Made by a program: the position numbers and the translations under genes | In this document: positions 16,081-24,607 of the stretch, in pieces | Position numbering within the stretch: position 1 is the first letter of the stretch | Layout: every line of letters begins with the position of its first letter | Assembly (NCBI RefSeq): GCF_029167375.1 | Contig: NZ_JARFTP010000002.1 | Coordinates: forward strand, 186,001-250,000 | Origin: Tsukamurella sp. 8F | GTDB lineage: Bacteria > Actinomycetota > Actinomycetes > Mycobacteriales > Mycobacteriaceae | Length of the DNA: 64,000 bases | Reading direction: 5' to 3' | The notes under the pieces: generated by a model | Databases searched by the model: none | Told to the model about the DNA's origin: nothing | Seen by the model: the letters and a program-made list of their open reading frames with translations, nothing else

Positions 16081-17264
16081 CCCAGCCGCCGCCGCTGCCG
16101 CCGCCTCTGCCGCAGGCTCAGCGGGCCCACGCACCCGTGGCCGCCGATCGCGCGATGCTCCAGACCACCGAACAGACCCGCACCTATACATGCGAGTCGT
16201 GCGGAGACAACCTCGTCTTCGAGCCGGAGACGGCTCAGCTGGAGTCCCCGAGCTGCGGGCGGCGATACCCGATAGTGGTCGACCCGGATGCAACCCTGCC
16301 CGTGCACGACCTGAACACCGCGATGACCGCGCTGCGCCAGCAGCAGGCGCGCGGGCTCGCGGCGCCGGCGGTGGACAAGCAGGTGGTCTGCCAGTCCTGC
16401 GGCGGGAAGACGATCTTCAGCGGCACCCTCACGGCGGTCCGGTGCCCGTACTGCAATGCCCCGATCCAGCGCACCGACGTCCAGGACGCACCCGCGCGCC
16501 TCGCGGTCGATGCCGTGGTACCCATGCGCGTCGGGGAACAGCGGGCGCGCAGCGAGATCGAGCGCTGGATCGGCAAGCGCTGGTTCGCCCCGCGCGAGTT
16601 CAAGAGATACCGCGTCCTCGGTTCGTTCACGAGCGTCTACATGTCGTACTTCAGTTACGACGCGCAGGCGTTCACGGAATACACGGGTGAGCGCGGCGAC
16701 AGCTACACGGTCACGGACCGGGAGGGGCGCCAGCAGACCCGGATCAACTGGTACCGGGTGCGCGGGCGGGTCCGCGACGACTTCGAGAACCTCACCGAGC
16801 TGGCCAACGGTGGATTGGACGGCGACAAGGTACGCGCGCTCGAGCCCTGGCCCGTCGGGGACGCCGAGCCGTACCGACCCGAGTTCGTCGCCGGGCACCT
16901 GGCGCGCACCTACGACGGCGACGCGGGTCAGGTCTTCGAGGCGCAGGCGAAGCCGCGCATGGAGTCGATCATCGAAGGCACCATCCGGCGCGATATCGGC
17001 GGCGACTATCAGCGGATCCACCAGCGCAGCACCAGCTTCTCGATGCTCAACTTCATGTACGTGCTGCTACCGCTGTGGCTTCTCACCGTCACGTTCAGCG
17101 GTAAGCCTTTTCAGGTCTTCGTCAACGGCGTGACGGGCGAGGTCTCGGGACAGCGGCCCTGGAGTGCGGTCAAGATAGCCGCCGCGGTGATCGCGGCGCT
17201 GGTCGTGGTGGTGATACTGGTATTGCTGTACCGCTATTACCAAGCCTCCGGAGGTACCCGGTGA
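16077..17264 (+). CDS. Zinc-ribbon membrane protein (TFIIB-type ribbon, YdjG-like)
   Basis: A 395-residue protein starting at a GTG that overlaps the SPFH stop codon. After a Pro-rich N-terminus come two zinc ribbons: YTCESCGDNLVF paired with LESPSCGRRY, and VVCQSCGGKTIF paired with VRCPYCNAPI. In the first ribbon the third Cys is a Ser (SPSC instead of CPxC), so only three ligands remain. Residues about 150-320 form a soluble domain, followed by one or two membrane helices (FMYVLLPLWLLTVTF and AAAVIAALVVVVILVLLYR). This matches YdjG of the Bacillus YdjGHI complex. It is coupled to the downstream gene by another GTGA overlap, so the three proteins are made together. Confidence 0.75.
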   Translation: MTQPPPLPPPLPQAQRAHAPVAADRAMLQTTEQTRTYTCESCGDNLVFEPETAQLESPSCGRRYPIVVDPDATLPVHDLNTAMTALRQQQARGLAAPAVDKQVVCQSCGGKTIFSGTLTAVRCPYCNAPIQRTDVQDAPARLAVDAVVPMRVGEQRARSEIERWIGKRWFAPREFKRYRVLGSFTSVYMSYFSYDAQAFTEYTGERGDSYTVTDREGRQQTRINWYRVRGRVRDDFENLTELANGGLDGDKVRALEPWPVGDAEPYRPEFVAGHLARTYDGDAGQVFEAQAKPRMESIIEGTIRRDIGGDYQRIHQRSTSFSMLNFMYVLLPLWLLTVTFSGKPFQVFVNGVTGEVSGQRPWSAVKIAAAVIAALVVVVILVLLYRYYQASGGTR

Positions 17265-17767
17265 AGGTCGCTATCGTCGTCGTCGCGCTCGTGGTGCTGC
17301 TTGTCGCCTGTGCGGCGACGCTGTTCGGGATCGCATTGGTGCGCTCATCGCGCGCGCACCTGCGCAGCGAGTCGTCCCTGCCGTACCCCTCGGCGGTGCC
17401 CGCGTCGTGGGCGGGCTCGCACGACCCCGAGGCGCGCCTGCACCGTCGACTCCGGGACGCGATGCGGGCAGTCATCTCCGCCGACGCGGGTGCGGCGCAG
17501 ATCGACGGCCGTGTGCGCCTGATGATCGCGGCCGAGGAGATCGACCGGCGGCTCGTCGCCGTCCATGCCTTGCCGGCGGACCGGAAAGCGCAGCCGCTCG
17601 CGCAGGTGGAGGGCTGGATCACCGTCATCGAGCAGGCTGCCACCGAGCTGGCGTCGGACCCCTCCGCTTCGCTGCCGCTGGACAGCGCGGTCGGCCGGCT
17701 CAGCGGGCCCGACGGCCCGGCCGCGTCCGCTCCGCGTGCTCCGGGCGGTCCGGCCGAGATCGGCTGA
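17261..17767 (+). CDS. Membrane-anchored helical protein, third gene of SPFH operon (YdjH-like)
   Basis: A 168-residue protein with a single N-terminal membrane helix (KVAIVVVALVVLLVACAATL) followed by a helical, charged domain (HRRLRDAMRAVISADAG, LMIAAEEIDRRLVAVHALP) and a Pro/Ala-rich tail. The GTG start overlaps the stop of the zinc-ribbon gene. By position it corresponds to YdjH of the YdjGHI complex, but sequence resemblance is not something I can assert. It could equally be an actinobacterial-specific partner. Confidence 0.65.
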   Translation: MKVAIVVVALVVLLVACAATLFGIALVRSSRAHLRSESSLPYPSAVPASWAGSHDPEARLHRRLRDAMRAVISADAGAAQIDGRVRLMIAAEEIDRRLVAVHALPADRKAQPLAQVEGWITVIEQAATELASDPSASLPLDSAVGRLSGPDGPAASAPRAPGGPAEIG

Positions 17768-17838
17768 TCCGCCCGGATCCCAGGAGATGCACGGGAAACG
17801 TCCAGGCTCGGCGCAACCACCGCCGTAACGCTGATCGC

Positions 17839-20019
17839 GTGAACCTCGTCTTGGACCAGCCGTCCGGTGCCGCGCCCGAAGCCCCGCGCCGACGCCTTCC
17901 GCGCCGCCAGCACCTGCCGCTCGCCGTCCTGCTCGTCGTCACCGCGGTGGTGTATCTGTGGGGCATCACCCGCAACGGCATGGGCAACGACTTCTACGCC
18001 GCGTCCGCATGGGCGGGATCGCAGAGCTGGAAGGCCCTGCTGTTCGGGTCCCTCGACCCGGGCAACGTCATCACGGTTGACAAGCCACCGCTGTCGCAGT
18101 GGGTGATGGGTCTGTCCGCCAAGGCTTTCGGCTTCTCGAGCGCCTCGATCCTCATCCCGCAGGCGCTGATGGCAGTGGTCTCCGTCGGGCTGATGTACGG
18201 GACGGTGCGGAGGATCGCGGACCACACCGGCGCCGGGAGCGAAGCGAGCGGGCCGCATGCGACCGGCGCCGGGAGCGAAGCGAGCGGGCCGCATGCGACC
18301 GGCGCCGGGAGCGAAGCGAGCGGGCCGCATGCGACCGGCGCCGGGAGCGGAGTGCGGTCGACGGTGGCCGGCCTGATCGCAGGCGCGCTGCTCGCGCTGA
18401 CCCCGGTGACGGCGCTCATGTTCCGGTTCGACAACCCCGACGCCGCGATGGTGACGCTGATGATCGCGTCGGCGTACTTCACCGTCCGCGCGGTACAGAC
18501 GGACAGGAGGGGCGGCCGGTGGCTCGCGCTCGCGGGCGTCGCGCTCGGGTTCGCATTCCTTGCGAAGATGCTCGAGGGCCTCATGGTGCTGCCCGCGCTC
18601 GGAGTCGTATACCTGGTCGCGGCGCCCGTCGCGCTGCGGCGTCGGCTGCTGAACCTCGTCGGCGCTGCGGCGGCCCTGGTGGTGTCGTCCGGCTGGTACG
18701 TGGTTCTCACGATCCTGTGGCCCGCCTCCTCCCGGCCGTACCTGGCGGGTTCGACGAACAACACGTTCATGGATCTCGTGCTGGGCTACAACGGCTTCGG
18801 TCGCCTGGCGGGCAACAACCATCACGGCGGGGGCCGCCCCAAGATGAGCCCCGAGATGGTCGAGATGATGGAGCAGTTCCGTCGGCAGATGGAGCGTTCC
18901 GGCGGCTGGTCGGCGTTCGGCGGTCAGGCCGGCGCGGCAAGGCTCTTCACCGGCGAGTGGGGGCTCGAGGTGTCCTACCTGCTTCCCGCCGCTCTCGTCG
19001 CCCTGGTCTTCGTACTCGTCTCGCGCGGGCGGGCGCCGCGAACGGATCTCATGCGGGCAGGCGCGCTGCTGTTCGGGTTGTGGACCGTGATCGATGCGGT
19101 CGTGCTCTCCGAGGGCAAGGCGGTGGCGCATGCCTACTACAGCCTGGCCGTGCTGCCCGGCATCGTCGGTCTGGTGGCGATCGGCGGAGCCGAGGCCTGG
19201 CGTCGACGCGACGACTGGTACGGCCGCGCGGGCATGGCGCTGATGATCGTCGCCGCCGGTGGCTGGGGCGTGGTCCTGCTCGCGCGGGAGTCATCGTATG
19301 CACCGGCTCTGAAGTGGTGCGTCGGGGTGGCGACCGTGTTGGCGGCCGCTGCCGCCCTGGTGCCGCCGGACGCGTACCGCCGCGCCCGTGTGACGACGGT
19401 GCTCGGTGGCATCGGGCTCGTCGTGGCGGTGTTCGCGGTCTTCGGGGCGACGACGTCTTTCACGCTCACGGCCCTCGTACACCCGCATACGGGCGGATCG
19501 CCGTCGGTTCTCAGCAACCGCGGCTTCGGGGGCGGAGGCATCGGAGGAGCACGCGGCCACTCGGCCTCGGCAGGAAGGAGCGGTTCGAAGAAGGCTCGGG
19601 ACGCCGCCGGATCCAGCGGTCTCGCCGCCTGGTTCGGCGGGTCGGGCGACCAGAAGCGGATCGACGCGATGCTGGCCGGGACGAATTCCGAATGGGCTGC
19701 GGCCGTGAGTGGTTCGTCGCAGGCGGCGCAGTACGAGCTGGCTACGGAGCGGCCCGTCATCGCGATCGGTGGTTTCACGGGTCAGGACCCTGCGCCGACG
19801 CTGGCCCAGTTCGCGGGATATGTGCGTGACCACCAGGTGTCGTACCTGATCGCCCGGTCGCAGTCCTCCGGAAGAGGTTTCGGCCCGGGCGGGCGCGGTA
19901 ACGCGACCACCGACGAGGTGACCTCTTGGGTCGAGAAGTACTTCCCGTCCTCCACCGTCGACGGCCAGACCGTGTACGACCTTCGCAGTCCTACTCAGGA
20001 GGCGCTCGCGGCCGCGTGA
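17839..20019 (+). CDS. GT39-type membrane glycosyltransferase (ArnT/PMT-like)
   Basis: A 726-residue protein with a dozen or more membrane segments. The first extracytoplasmic loop holds the acidic motif of PMT/ArnT-type enzymes: GNDFYAASAWAGS, then DPGNVITVDKPPLSQWVMGL. Such enzymes transfer a sugar from a polyprenyl-phosphate carrier on the outer face of the membrane. The C-terminal about 180 residues are soluble and Gly/Ser-rich at first (SNRGFGGGGIGGARG), then end in DQKRIDAMLAGTNSEWAAAV and an IAIGGFTGQDP segment, typical of actinobacterial members. An in-frame 36-bp tandem repeat encodes three copies of GAGSEASGPHAT in a loop near residue 131. The GTG start at 17839 is chosen because the domain begins shortly after; no strong ribosome binding site is seen. 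Confidence 0.82.
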   Translation: MNLVLDQPSGAAPEAPRRRLPRRQHLPLAVLLVVTAVVYLWGITRNGMGNDFYAASAWAGSQSWKALLFGSLDPGNVITVDKPPLSQWVMGLSAKAFGFSSASILIPQALMAVVSVGLMYGTVRRIADHTGAGSEASGPHATGAGSEASGPHATGAGSEASGPHATGAGSGVRSTVAGLIAGALLALTPVTALMFRFDNPDAAMVTLMIASAYFTVRAVQTDRRGGRWLALAGVALGFAFLAKMLEGLMVLPALGVVYLVAAPVALRRRLLNLVGAAAALVVSSGWYVVLTILWPASSRPYLAGSTNNTFMDLVLGYNGFGRLAGNNHHGGGRPKMSPEMVEMMEQFRRQMERSGGWSAFGGQAGAARLFTGEWGLEVSYLLPAALVALVFVLVSRGRAPRTDLMRAGALLFGLWTVIDAVVLSEGKAVAHAYYSLAVLPGIVGLVAIGGAEAWRRRDDWYGRAGMALMIVAAGGWGVVLLARESSYAPALKWCVGVATVLAAAAALVPPDAYRRARVTTVLGGIGLVVAVFAVFGATTSFTLTALVHPHTGGSPSVLSNRGFGGGGIGGARGHSASAGRSGSKKARDAAGSSGLAAWFGGSGDQKRIDAMLAGTNSEWAAAVSGSSQAAQYELATERPVIAIGGFTGQDPAPTLAQFAGYVRDHQVSYLIARSQSSGRGFGPGGRGNATTDEVTSWVEKYFPSSTVDGQTVYDLRSPTQEALAAA
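18226..18349 (+). repeat. 36-bp in-frame tandem repeat (3 full copies plus a partial)
   Basis: Units start at 18226, 18262 and 18298, each 36 bp and identical in what can be read, with a partial fourth from 18334. Each unit encodes GAGSEASGPHAT. Because the length is a multiple of three, gain or loss of units keeps the glycosyltransferase frame. The core GGAGCGAAGCGAGCGGG is itself near-palindromic. Confidence 0.95.
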
Positions 20020-20076
20020 TCGTGCCCCGGAGGCTACACCGGGGGGCGCCATGTCAAATCTGCGTAACCAATGACG

Positions 20077-20091
20077 TTGCATATGGCGCAA
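20077..20091. promoter_or_regulatory. Inverted repeat upstream of livK
   Basis: TTGC-N7-GCAA, about 100 bp before the livK start. It lies in the only non-coding space of the operon, but the arms are short and its function is uncertain. Confidence 0.25.
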
Positions 20092-20192
20092 TGCCTACGC
20101 ACATCCACCGATTCGGGTCTAGATTCACCGAGCAGGTCGCCGTGAAAGCATCCGACGGCCGCTGGCTGAAGAAGATCGGTGGAGGTCACGAA

Positions 20193-21428
20193 ATGCATCG
20201 TCGTCTCGCAACCGGGGGAGTCGCGCTCTGTGCCGCGGTGGCCCTCACTCTGACTGCGTGCGGGTCCAAGTCCACGTCCGGTGGAGGAGGCGAGGCGTCC
20301 GGCGGTAGCGGGTCGGCCGCGGCCACGGGACTCACCATCACGCCGCTCGCCCAGATCGACACGTCGGGCAAGGAGGTGCCCACGTCCGATGCGGGGCAGG
20401 CCGTGCTGCCGTCCGCACTCGGTAACGCGCCCTGCCCTGCGACGAATATCGCGATGGCCGGTGCGCTGACGGGCGACAATTCGGCGCTCGGCATCAACAT
20501 TCGCAACGGTGCGCAGCTGGCCGTGAATCAGCACAACGCCGCCAACCCGAACTGCAAGATCACGCTCAAGTCGTTCGACACCGAGGGCGACCCGCAGAAG
20601 GCCACGCAAGTCGCCCCGACGATCACCGGCGATCAATCGATCATCGGCCTGATCGGCCCGGCGTTCTCCGGCGAGACCAAAGCCACGGGTTCGATCTTCG
20701 CGCAAGCCGGTCTCGTCGCCACGACAGCGTCGGCGACCAACCCCGATCTGGCGAAGAACGGTTGGCGGACCTTCTATCGCGGTCTCGCCAACGACGCCGT
20801 GCAGGGGCCGGCCGTCGCCAAATACATGGCGGGCAAGCTCGGCTACAAGAGGGTCTGTGTCATCAAGGATGATTCCGATTACGGTGTGGGCCTTGCGAAG
20901 ACGATCACCGAGGGCCTCGGCTCCGCGCACGACGCTTCGTGCGACGCGGACGTCAAGAGCAAGGAGCGGGACTTCTCCGCGGTGATCAACAAGCTCTCGC
21001 AGGCGAAGCCGGACGCGATCTTCTACTCCGGCTATTACGCGGAGGCGGCGCCGCTCGTGACGCAGATGCGCCAGCAGGGGCTCCAGACCGTGTTCGTCTC
21101 CGGTGACGGCACCAACGATCCGAACTTCGTGAGCCAGGCCGGCCAGAGCGCCAAGGACGCCTACCTGTCGTGCCCCTGCGGCCCTGCCAAGGATCCGTTC
21201 AAGGGTGACTACACCAAGGCGTTCAACATGGCGCCGGGTGTCTACTCGGTCGAGGCCTACGATCTGGCCACCATCCTGATGAAGGGCATCGAGGAGGGCA
21301 AGCGCACCCGCCCCGAACTCCTCGACTACGTCAAGAACTACAGCGGCCAGGGCCTGGCCCGCCACTACCAGTGGAACGCCCAGGGTGAGCTGACCAGCGC
21401 GCTCATCTGGATCTACCAGGTCAAGTAG
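20193..21428 (+). CDS. livK: Branched-chain amino-acid ABC transporter substrate-binding lipoprotein
   Basis: A 411-residue lipoprotein: signal peptide HRRLATGGVALCAAVALTL followed by lipobox LTAC and a Gly/Ser-rich tether. The mature part is a type I periplasmic-binding fold of the LivJ/LivK group (NIAMAGALTGDNSALGINI, IGLIGPAFSGETKATGSIFA, CVIKDDSDYGVGLAKT). It captures leucine/isoleucine/valine or a related amide outside the membrane and hands it to LivHM. The ATG at 20193 follows a good GGAGG ribosome binding site. It heads a five-gene operon livKHMGF with 4-bp or overlapping junctions. Confidence 0.9.
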   Translation: MHRRLATGGVALCAAVALTLTACGSKSTSGGGGEASGGSGSAAATGLTITPLAQIDTSGKEVPTSDAGQAVLPSALGNAPCPATNIAMAGALTGDNSALGINIRNGAQLAVNQHNAANPNCKITLKSFDTEGDPQKATQVAPTITGDQSIIGLIGPAFSGETKATGSIFAQAGLVATTASATNPDLAKNGWRTFYRGLANDAVQGPAVAKYMAGKLGYKRVCVIKDDSDYGVGLAKTITEGLGSAHDASCDADVKSKERDFSAVINKLSQAKPDAIFYSGYYAEAAPLVTQMRQQGLQTVFVSGDGTNDPNFVSQAGQSAKDAYLSCPCGPAKDPFKGDYTKAFNMAPGVYSVEAYDLATILMKGIEEGKRTRPELLDYVKNYSGQGLARHYQWNAQGELTSALIWIYQVK

Positions 21429-21432
21429 GCAG

Positions 21433-22476
21433 GTGCTGGCGGCGACGATGGTCGACGGGGCGTTGCACGCCTCGTCGATCACCTTCAATCCGTCCGGGCT
21501 CGTATCCGGGTTCTGGACGCTCACCGTCGAGGGGCTCACGTACGGGGCCATCTACGCGCTGGTAGCGGTCGGGTACACGCTGGTCTACGGCGTGCTGAAG
21601 CTGATCAACTTCGCGCACTCCGAGGTATTCATGGTCGGGATGTTCGGCCAGTACTTCGTGCTGACGGTGCTCGGCTTCAGTCCGAACGGCAATACGTACG
21701 ACCAGGGCGTGCCCCTGACGGTTCTCTACCTGCTGGTCGCTGGTCTGGGTGCGATGGTGGTGTCCGGCCTGGTCGCGCTTGGGCTCGAGCGGGTGGCGTA
21801 CCGCCCGCTGCGTCGGCGCGGCGCGAAGCCGCTCGTCTTCCTCATCACCGCGATCGGCATGTCGTTCGTACTGCAGCAGTTCGTCGAGTTCGTGCTGCCC
21901 GACATCATGCGGGGTCCGCCCGCGATGGGCGGGACCACTGCGCAGCCGGTGATCTCGCTGGTGCGCCCGTCTCAGCAGTTCACGTTGTTCGGTGCGCAGA
22001 TCACCAATGTCACGCTGATCATCGTGGTCGGCGCGCTGCTGCTCACCCTCGGTGTGGACCTGCTGATCAATCGCACGGGCTTCGGCCGGGCCATCCGCTC
22101 GGTCGCGCAGGACCCGGACGCGGCGACACTGATGGGTGTCTCGAAGGAGCGGGTCATCATGCTCACCTTCGTGATCGGCGGGTTGCTCGCCGGTGCGGCG
22201 GCGTTGCTGTACACGCTCCGGGTGCCCAGTGGCATCGTCTACAACGGAGGTTTCCTCCTAGGCATCAAGGCTTTCAGCGCTGCCGTGCTCGGCGGCATCG
22301 GCAACATCCGCGGCGCTCTGCTGGGCGGTCTGCTGCTAGGGGTCTGCGAGAACTACGGCTCGATGCTGTTCGGGAACCAGTGGAAGGACGTCATCGCGTT
22401 CGTGCTGCTGGTGCTGGTCCTGATGATCCGGCCCAGCGGCATCCTCGGCGAGAAGTTGGCGAGGGCCCGCGCATGA
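21433..22476 (+). CDS. livH: Branched-chain amino-acid ABC transporter permease LivH
   Basis: A 347-residue permease with about eight membrane helices. The signature near the N-terminus, LTYGAIYALVAVGYTLVYGV followed by LKLINFAHSEVFMVG, is characteristic of LivH, and the coupling-loop region RAIRSVAQDPDAATLMGVSK contacts the ATPase. The GTG start at 21433 is 4 bp after livK; an ATG 15 bp further in (21448) is an alternative. The stop overlaps the livM start (ATGA). Confidence 0.92.
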   Translation: MLAATMVDGALHASSITFNPSGLVSGFWTLTVEGLTYGAIYALVAVGYTLVYGVLKLINFAHSEVFMVGMFGQYFVLTVLGFSPNGNTYDQGVPLTVLYLLVAGLGAMVVSGLVALGLERVAYRPLRRRGAKPLVFLITAIGMSFVLQQFVEFVLPDIMRGPPAMGGTTAQPVISLVRPSQQFTLFGAQITNVTLIIVVGALLLTLGVDLLINRTGFGRAIRSVAQDPDAATLMGVSKERVIMLTFVIGGLLAGAAALLYTLRVPSGIVYNGGFLLGIKAFSAAVLGGIGNIRGALLGGLLLGVCENYGSMLFGNQWKDVIAFVLLVLVLMIRPSGILGEKLARARA

Positions 22477-23684
22477 CGGATACGACCAAGCGTTGGTCCG
22501 CCCCCTCGTCGGGCGAGGACTCGGGTGGGCGGCGGAAGGGGTTGGTCGACCCGCTCCGCGACTGGTGGGATGGCCTGTCCCGGCCTGCGCAGTGGTGCGT
22601 CGGCGTGCCGGTCGTGCTGCTGCTGGCTCTGGTGCCGGTGGTTCCGTTGCCGCTGATCCCGACCACCGCAACCAACTTCGGCGGCGTGATGGCCCAGGTA
22701 GCGATGCTTGCTTTGATCGCGATCGGCCTCAATGTGGTGGTCGGCCAGACCGGCCTGCTCGATCTGGGGTACGTCGGGTTCTATGCGGTCGGTGCGTATA
22801 CCGTCGCGATCCTCACGAGCCCGACGAGCCCGCTGTGGGGCTCGAAGTCGCACGGACTCTTCGACCACGGAGGCACCTGGGCGTGGCTCGCGTGCGTGCC
22901 ACTCGCCATCGTCATCACGGGCGTGTCGGGCCTGATCCTGGGCACACCGACGCTACGGCTGCGCGGTGACTACCTGGCCATCGTCACACTCGGGTTCGGC
23001 GAGATCGTCCGGCTGTCGGCCGAGAATCTGACCGACATCACGAACGGGTCGTCCGGTCTGTCGCAGGTGGCCTTCCCGCCCGTCGGGAAGTCGGCAGCGA
23101 ACAACGGGTCCGGGGTGTTCTCGTCGGGCAACAACGCCGACACGATCAACTCGGGGGTGTGGTGGTACTGGCTCGGGATAGTACTGGTCATCGTCGTGCT
23201 GCTGTTCGTGGGCAACCTCGAGCGGTCCCGGGTGGGGCGCGCGTGGGTGGCGATCCGTGACGACGAGGACGCGGCCGAGATCATGGGTGTGCCCACGTTC
23301 CGATTCAAGCTGTGGGCCTTCGTGATCGGCGCCGGCATCGGCGGGCTCTCGGGTGCGCTGTACGCGGGCCAGGTGCAGTACGTCGATCCGCTCAACTTCA
23401 ACGTCATCAACTCGATGCTGTTCCTGTGCGCGGTCGTGCTCGGAGGCCAGGGCAACAAGCTGGGTGTCATCGTCGGAGCGTTCCTCATCGTCTATCTACC
23501 GGCGCGGGTGCAGGGAATCCACGTCGGGTCGCATTCGCTCGGCGACTACAAGTACCTCTTCTTCGGGATCGCGCTCGTAGTGCTCATGATCTTCCGCCCG
23601 CAGGGCCTGTTCCCTGCGCGGCAGAAGCTGATCGCATTCGGTCGCCGCATATACCGCGGCGCGGCGATGGGAGGTGCGCGATGA
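22473..23684 (+). CDS. livM: Branched-chain amino-acid ABC transporter permease LivM
   Basis: A 403-residue permease. The LivM core begins after an about 70-residue N-terminal part with one helix and reads GLNVVVGQTGLLDLGYVGFY. The coupling loop is SRVGRAWVAIRDDEDAAEIM. It forms the heterodimeric channel with LivH. It starts at an ATG overlapping livH's stop and ends overlapping livG's start, so the whole operon is translationally coupled. A loop of about 40 residues around FPPVGKSAANNGSG is longer than in E. coli LivM. Confidence 0.92.
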   Translation: MTDTTKRWSAPSSGEDSGGRRKGLVDPLRDWWDGLSRPAQWCVGVPVVLLLALVPVVPLPLIPTTATNFGGVMAQVAMLALIAIGLNVVVGQTGLLDLGYVGFYAVGAYTVAILTSPTSPLWGSKSHGLFDHGGTWAWLACVPLAIVITGVSGLILGTPTLRLRGDYLAIVTLGFGEIVRLSAENLTDITNGSSGLSQVAFPPVGKSAANNGSGVFSSGNNADTINSGVWWYWLGIVLVIVVLLFVGNLERSRVGRAWVAIRDDEDAAEIMGVPTFRFKLWAFVIGAGIGGLSGALYAGQVQYVDPLNFNVINSMLFLCAVVLGGQGNKLGVIVGAFLIVYLPARVQGIHVGSHSLGDYKYLFFGIALVVLMIFRPQGLFPARQKLIAFGRRIYRGAAMGGAR

Positions 23685-24607
23685 CGGGATCCCCGGGCGA
23701 CGTGCCCCCGGAAGGCGTGCCTGCGGACCGCGCGCCGGCTGACGACGTGGTTGCCGAGGAGGTGGCCGAGGCGCACGCCGAGGAGGTGGCCGAGGCGGTC
23801 GCGCCGCAGCGCGAGGTGGCCGCCGACGTGGGCGAGACCCTGCTGTCGGTCGAGGGGTTGTCGGTAGCGTTCGGTGGCCTCAAGGCCCTCGACGACGTCA
23901 CCTTCCAGATCAGGCGGGGCGAGATCCTGGGGTTGATCGGACCCAACGGTGCCGGGAAGACGACGTGCTTCAACGCCATCACCGGCGTGTACCGGCCGAG
24001 CGCGGGGCGGGTGCTCTTCGACGGGGCGCCGCTGGCGAAGGTCAAGCGCAACAAGATCACCCGGCTCGGGATCGCACGCACCTTCCAGAACATCCGGCTG
24101 TTCTCGGAGATGACGGCGCTCGAGAACGTCGTGGTCGGGACGGACGCTAGGCATCGCACGTCGGTGATCGGCGCTGCGCTGAGGCTGCCGCGGCACTGGT
24201 CGGAGGAGCGCGACGCCGCCGAACGCGGCATGGCGCTGCTCGAGTTCGTGGGCATCGGGCACCGCGCGGCCGAGCGGGCGCGCAATCTGCCGTACGGCGA
24301 CCAGCGGCGCCTCGAGATCGCCCGCGCCCTCGCGACGGAGCCGAAACTGCTGTGTCTCGACGAGCCGGCCGCCGGATTCAATCCGAGCGAGAAGGCCGCA
24401 CTCATGGCGCTCATCCGCAAGATCCGCGACGACGGTTACACCGTGCTGCTCATCGAGCACGACATGCGCCTGGTGATGGGTGTCTGCGACCGGATCGTCG
24501 TACTCGAGTTCGGCCGCCGCATCGCCGACGGTCTGCCCGCCGAGATCCGCGAGAACCCGGCTGTGATCGCGGCCTACCTGGGGGTCCCTGATGACGAGAT
24601 CGCCTGA
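23681..24607 (+). CDS. livG: Branched-chain amino-acid ABC transporter ATP-binding protein LivG
   Basis: A 308-residue ABC ATPase. Walker A is GPNGAGKTT, and Walker B is LLCLDEPAAGFNP; the signature before it is degenerate (LPYGDQRRLEIARALA), as is normal for LivG. Family members have about 255 residues; here an extra acidic N-terminus of about 50 residues precedes the domain, with a doubled EEVAEAHA / EEVAEAVA element. It energises uptake through LivHM together with LivF. The ATG overlaps the livM stop codon. Confidence 0.92.
   Translation: MTGSPGDVPPEGVPADRAPADDVVAEEVAEAHAEEVAEAVAPQREVAADVGETLLSVEGLSVAFGGLKALDDVTFQIRRGEILGLIGPNGAGKTTCFNAITGVYRPSAGRVLFDGAPLAKVKRNKITRLGIARTFQNIRLFSEMTALENVVVGTDARHRTSVIGAALRLPRHWSEERDAAERGMALLEFVGIGHRAAERARNLPYGDQRRLEIARALATEPKLLCLDEPAAGFNPSEKAALMALIRKIRDDGYTVLLIEHDMRLVMGVCDRIVVLEFGRRIADGLPAEIRENPAVIAAYLGVPDDEIA

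Noticed and set aside
18226-18349. CRISPR-like array
   Set aside because: The units are contiguous 36-bp tandem repeats without spacers and lie inside a coding frame.
17170-19131. Long minus-strand frame opposite the zinc-ribbon, anchor and glycosyltransferase genes
   Set aside because: Three well-supported genes lie on the plus strand; the antisense protein is His/Arg/Gly-rich low-complexity.
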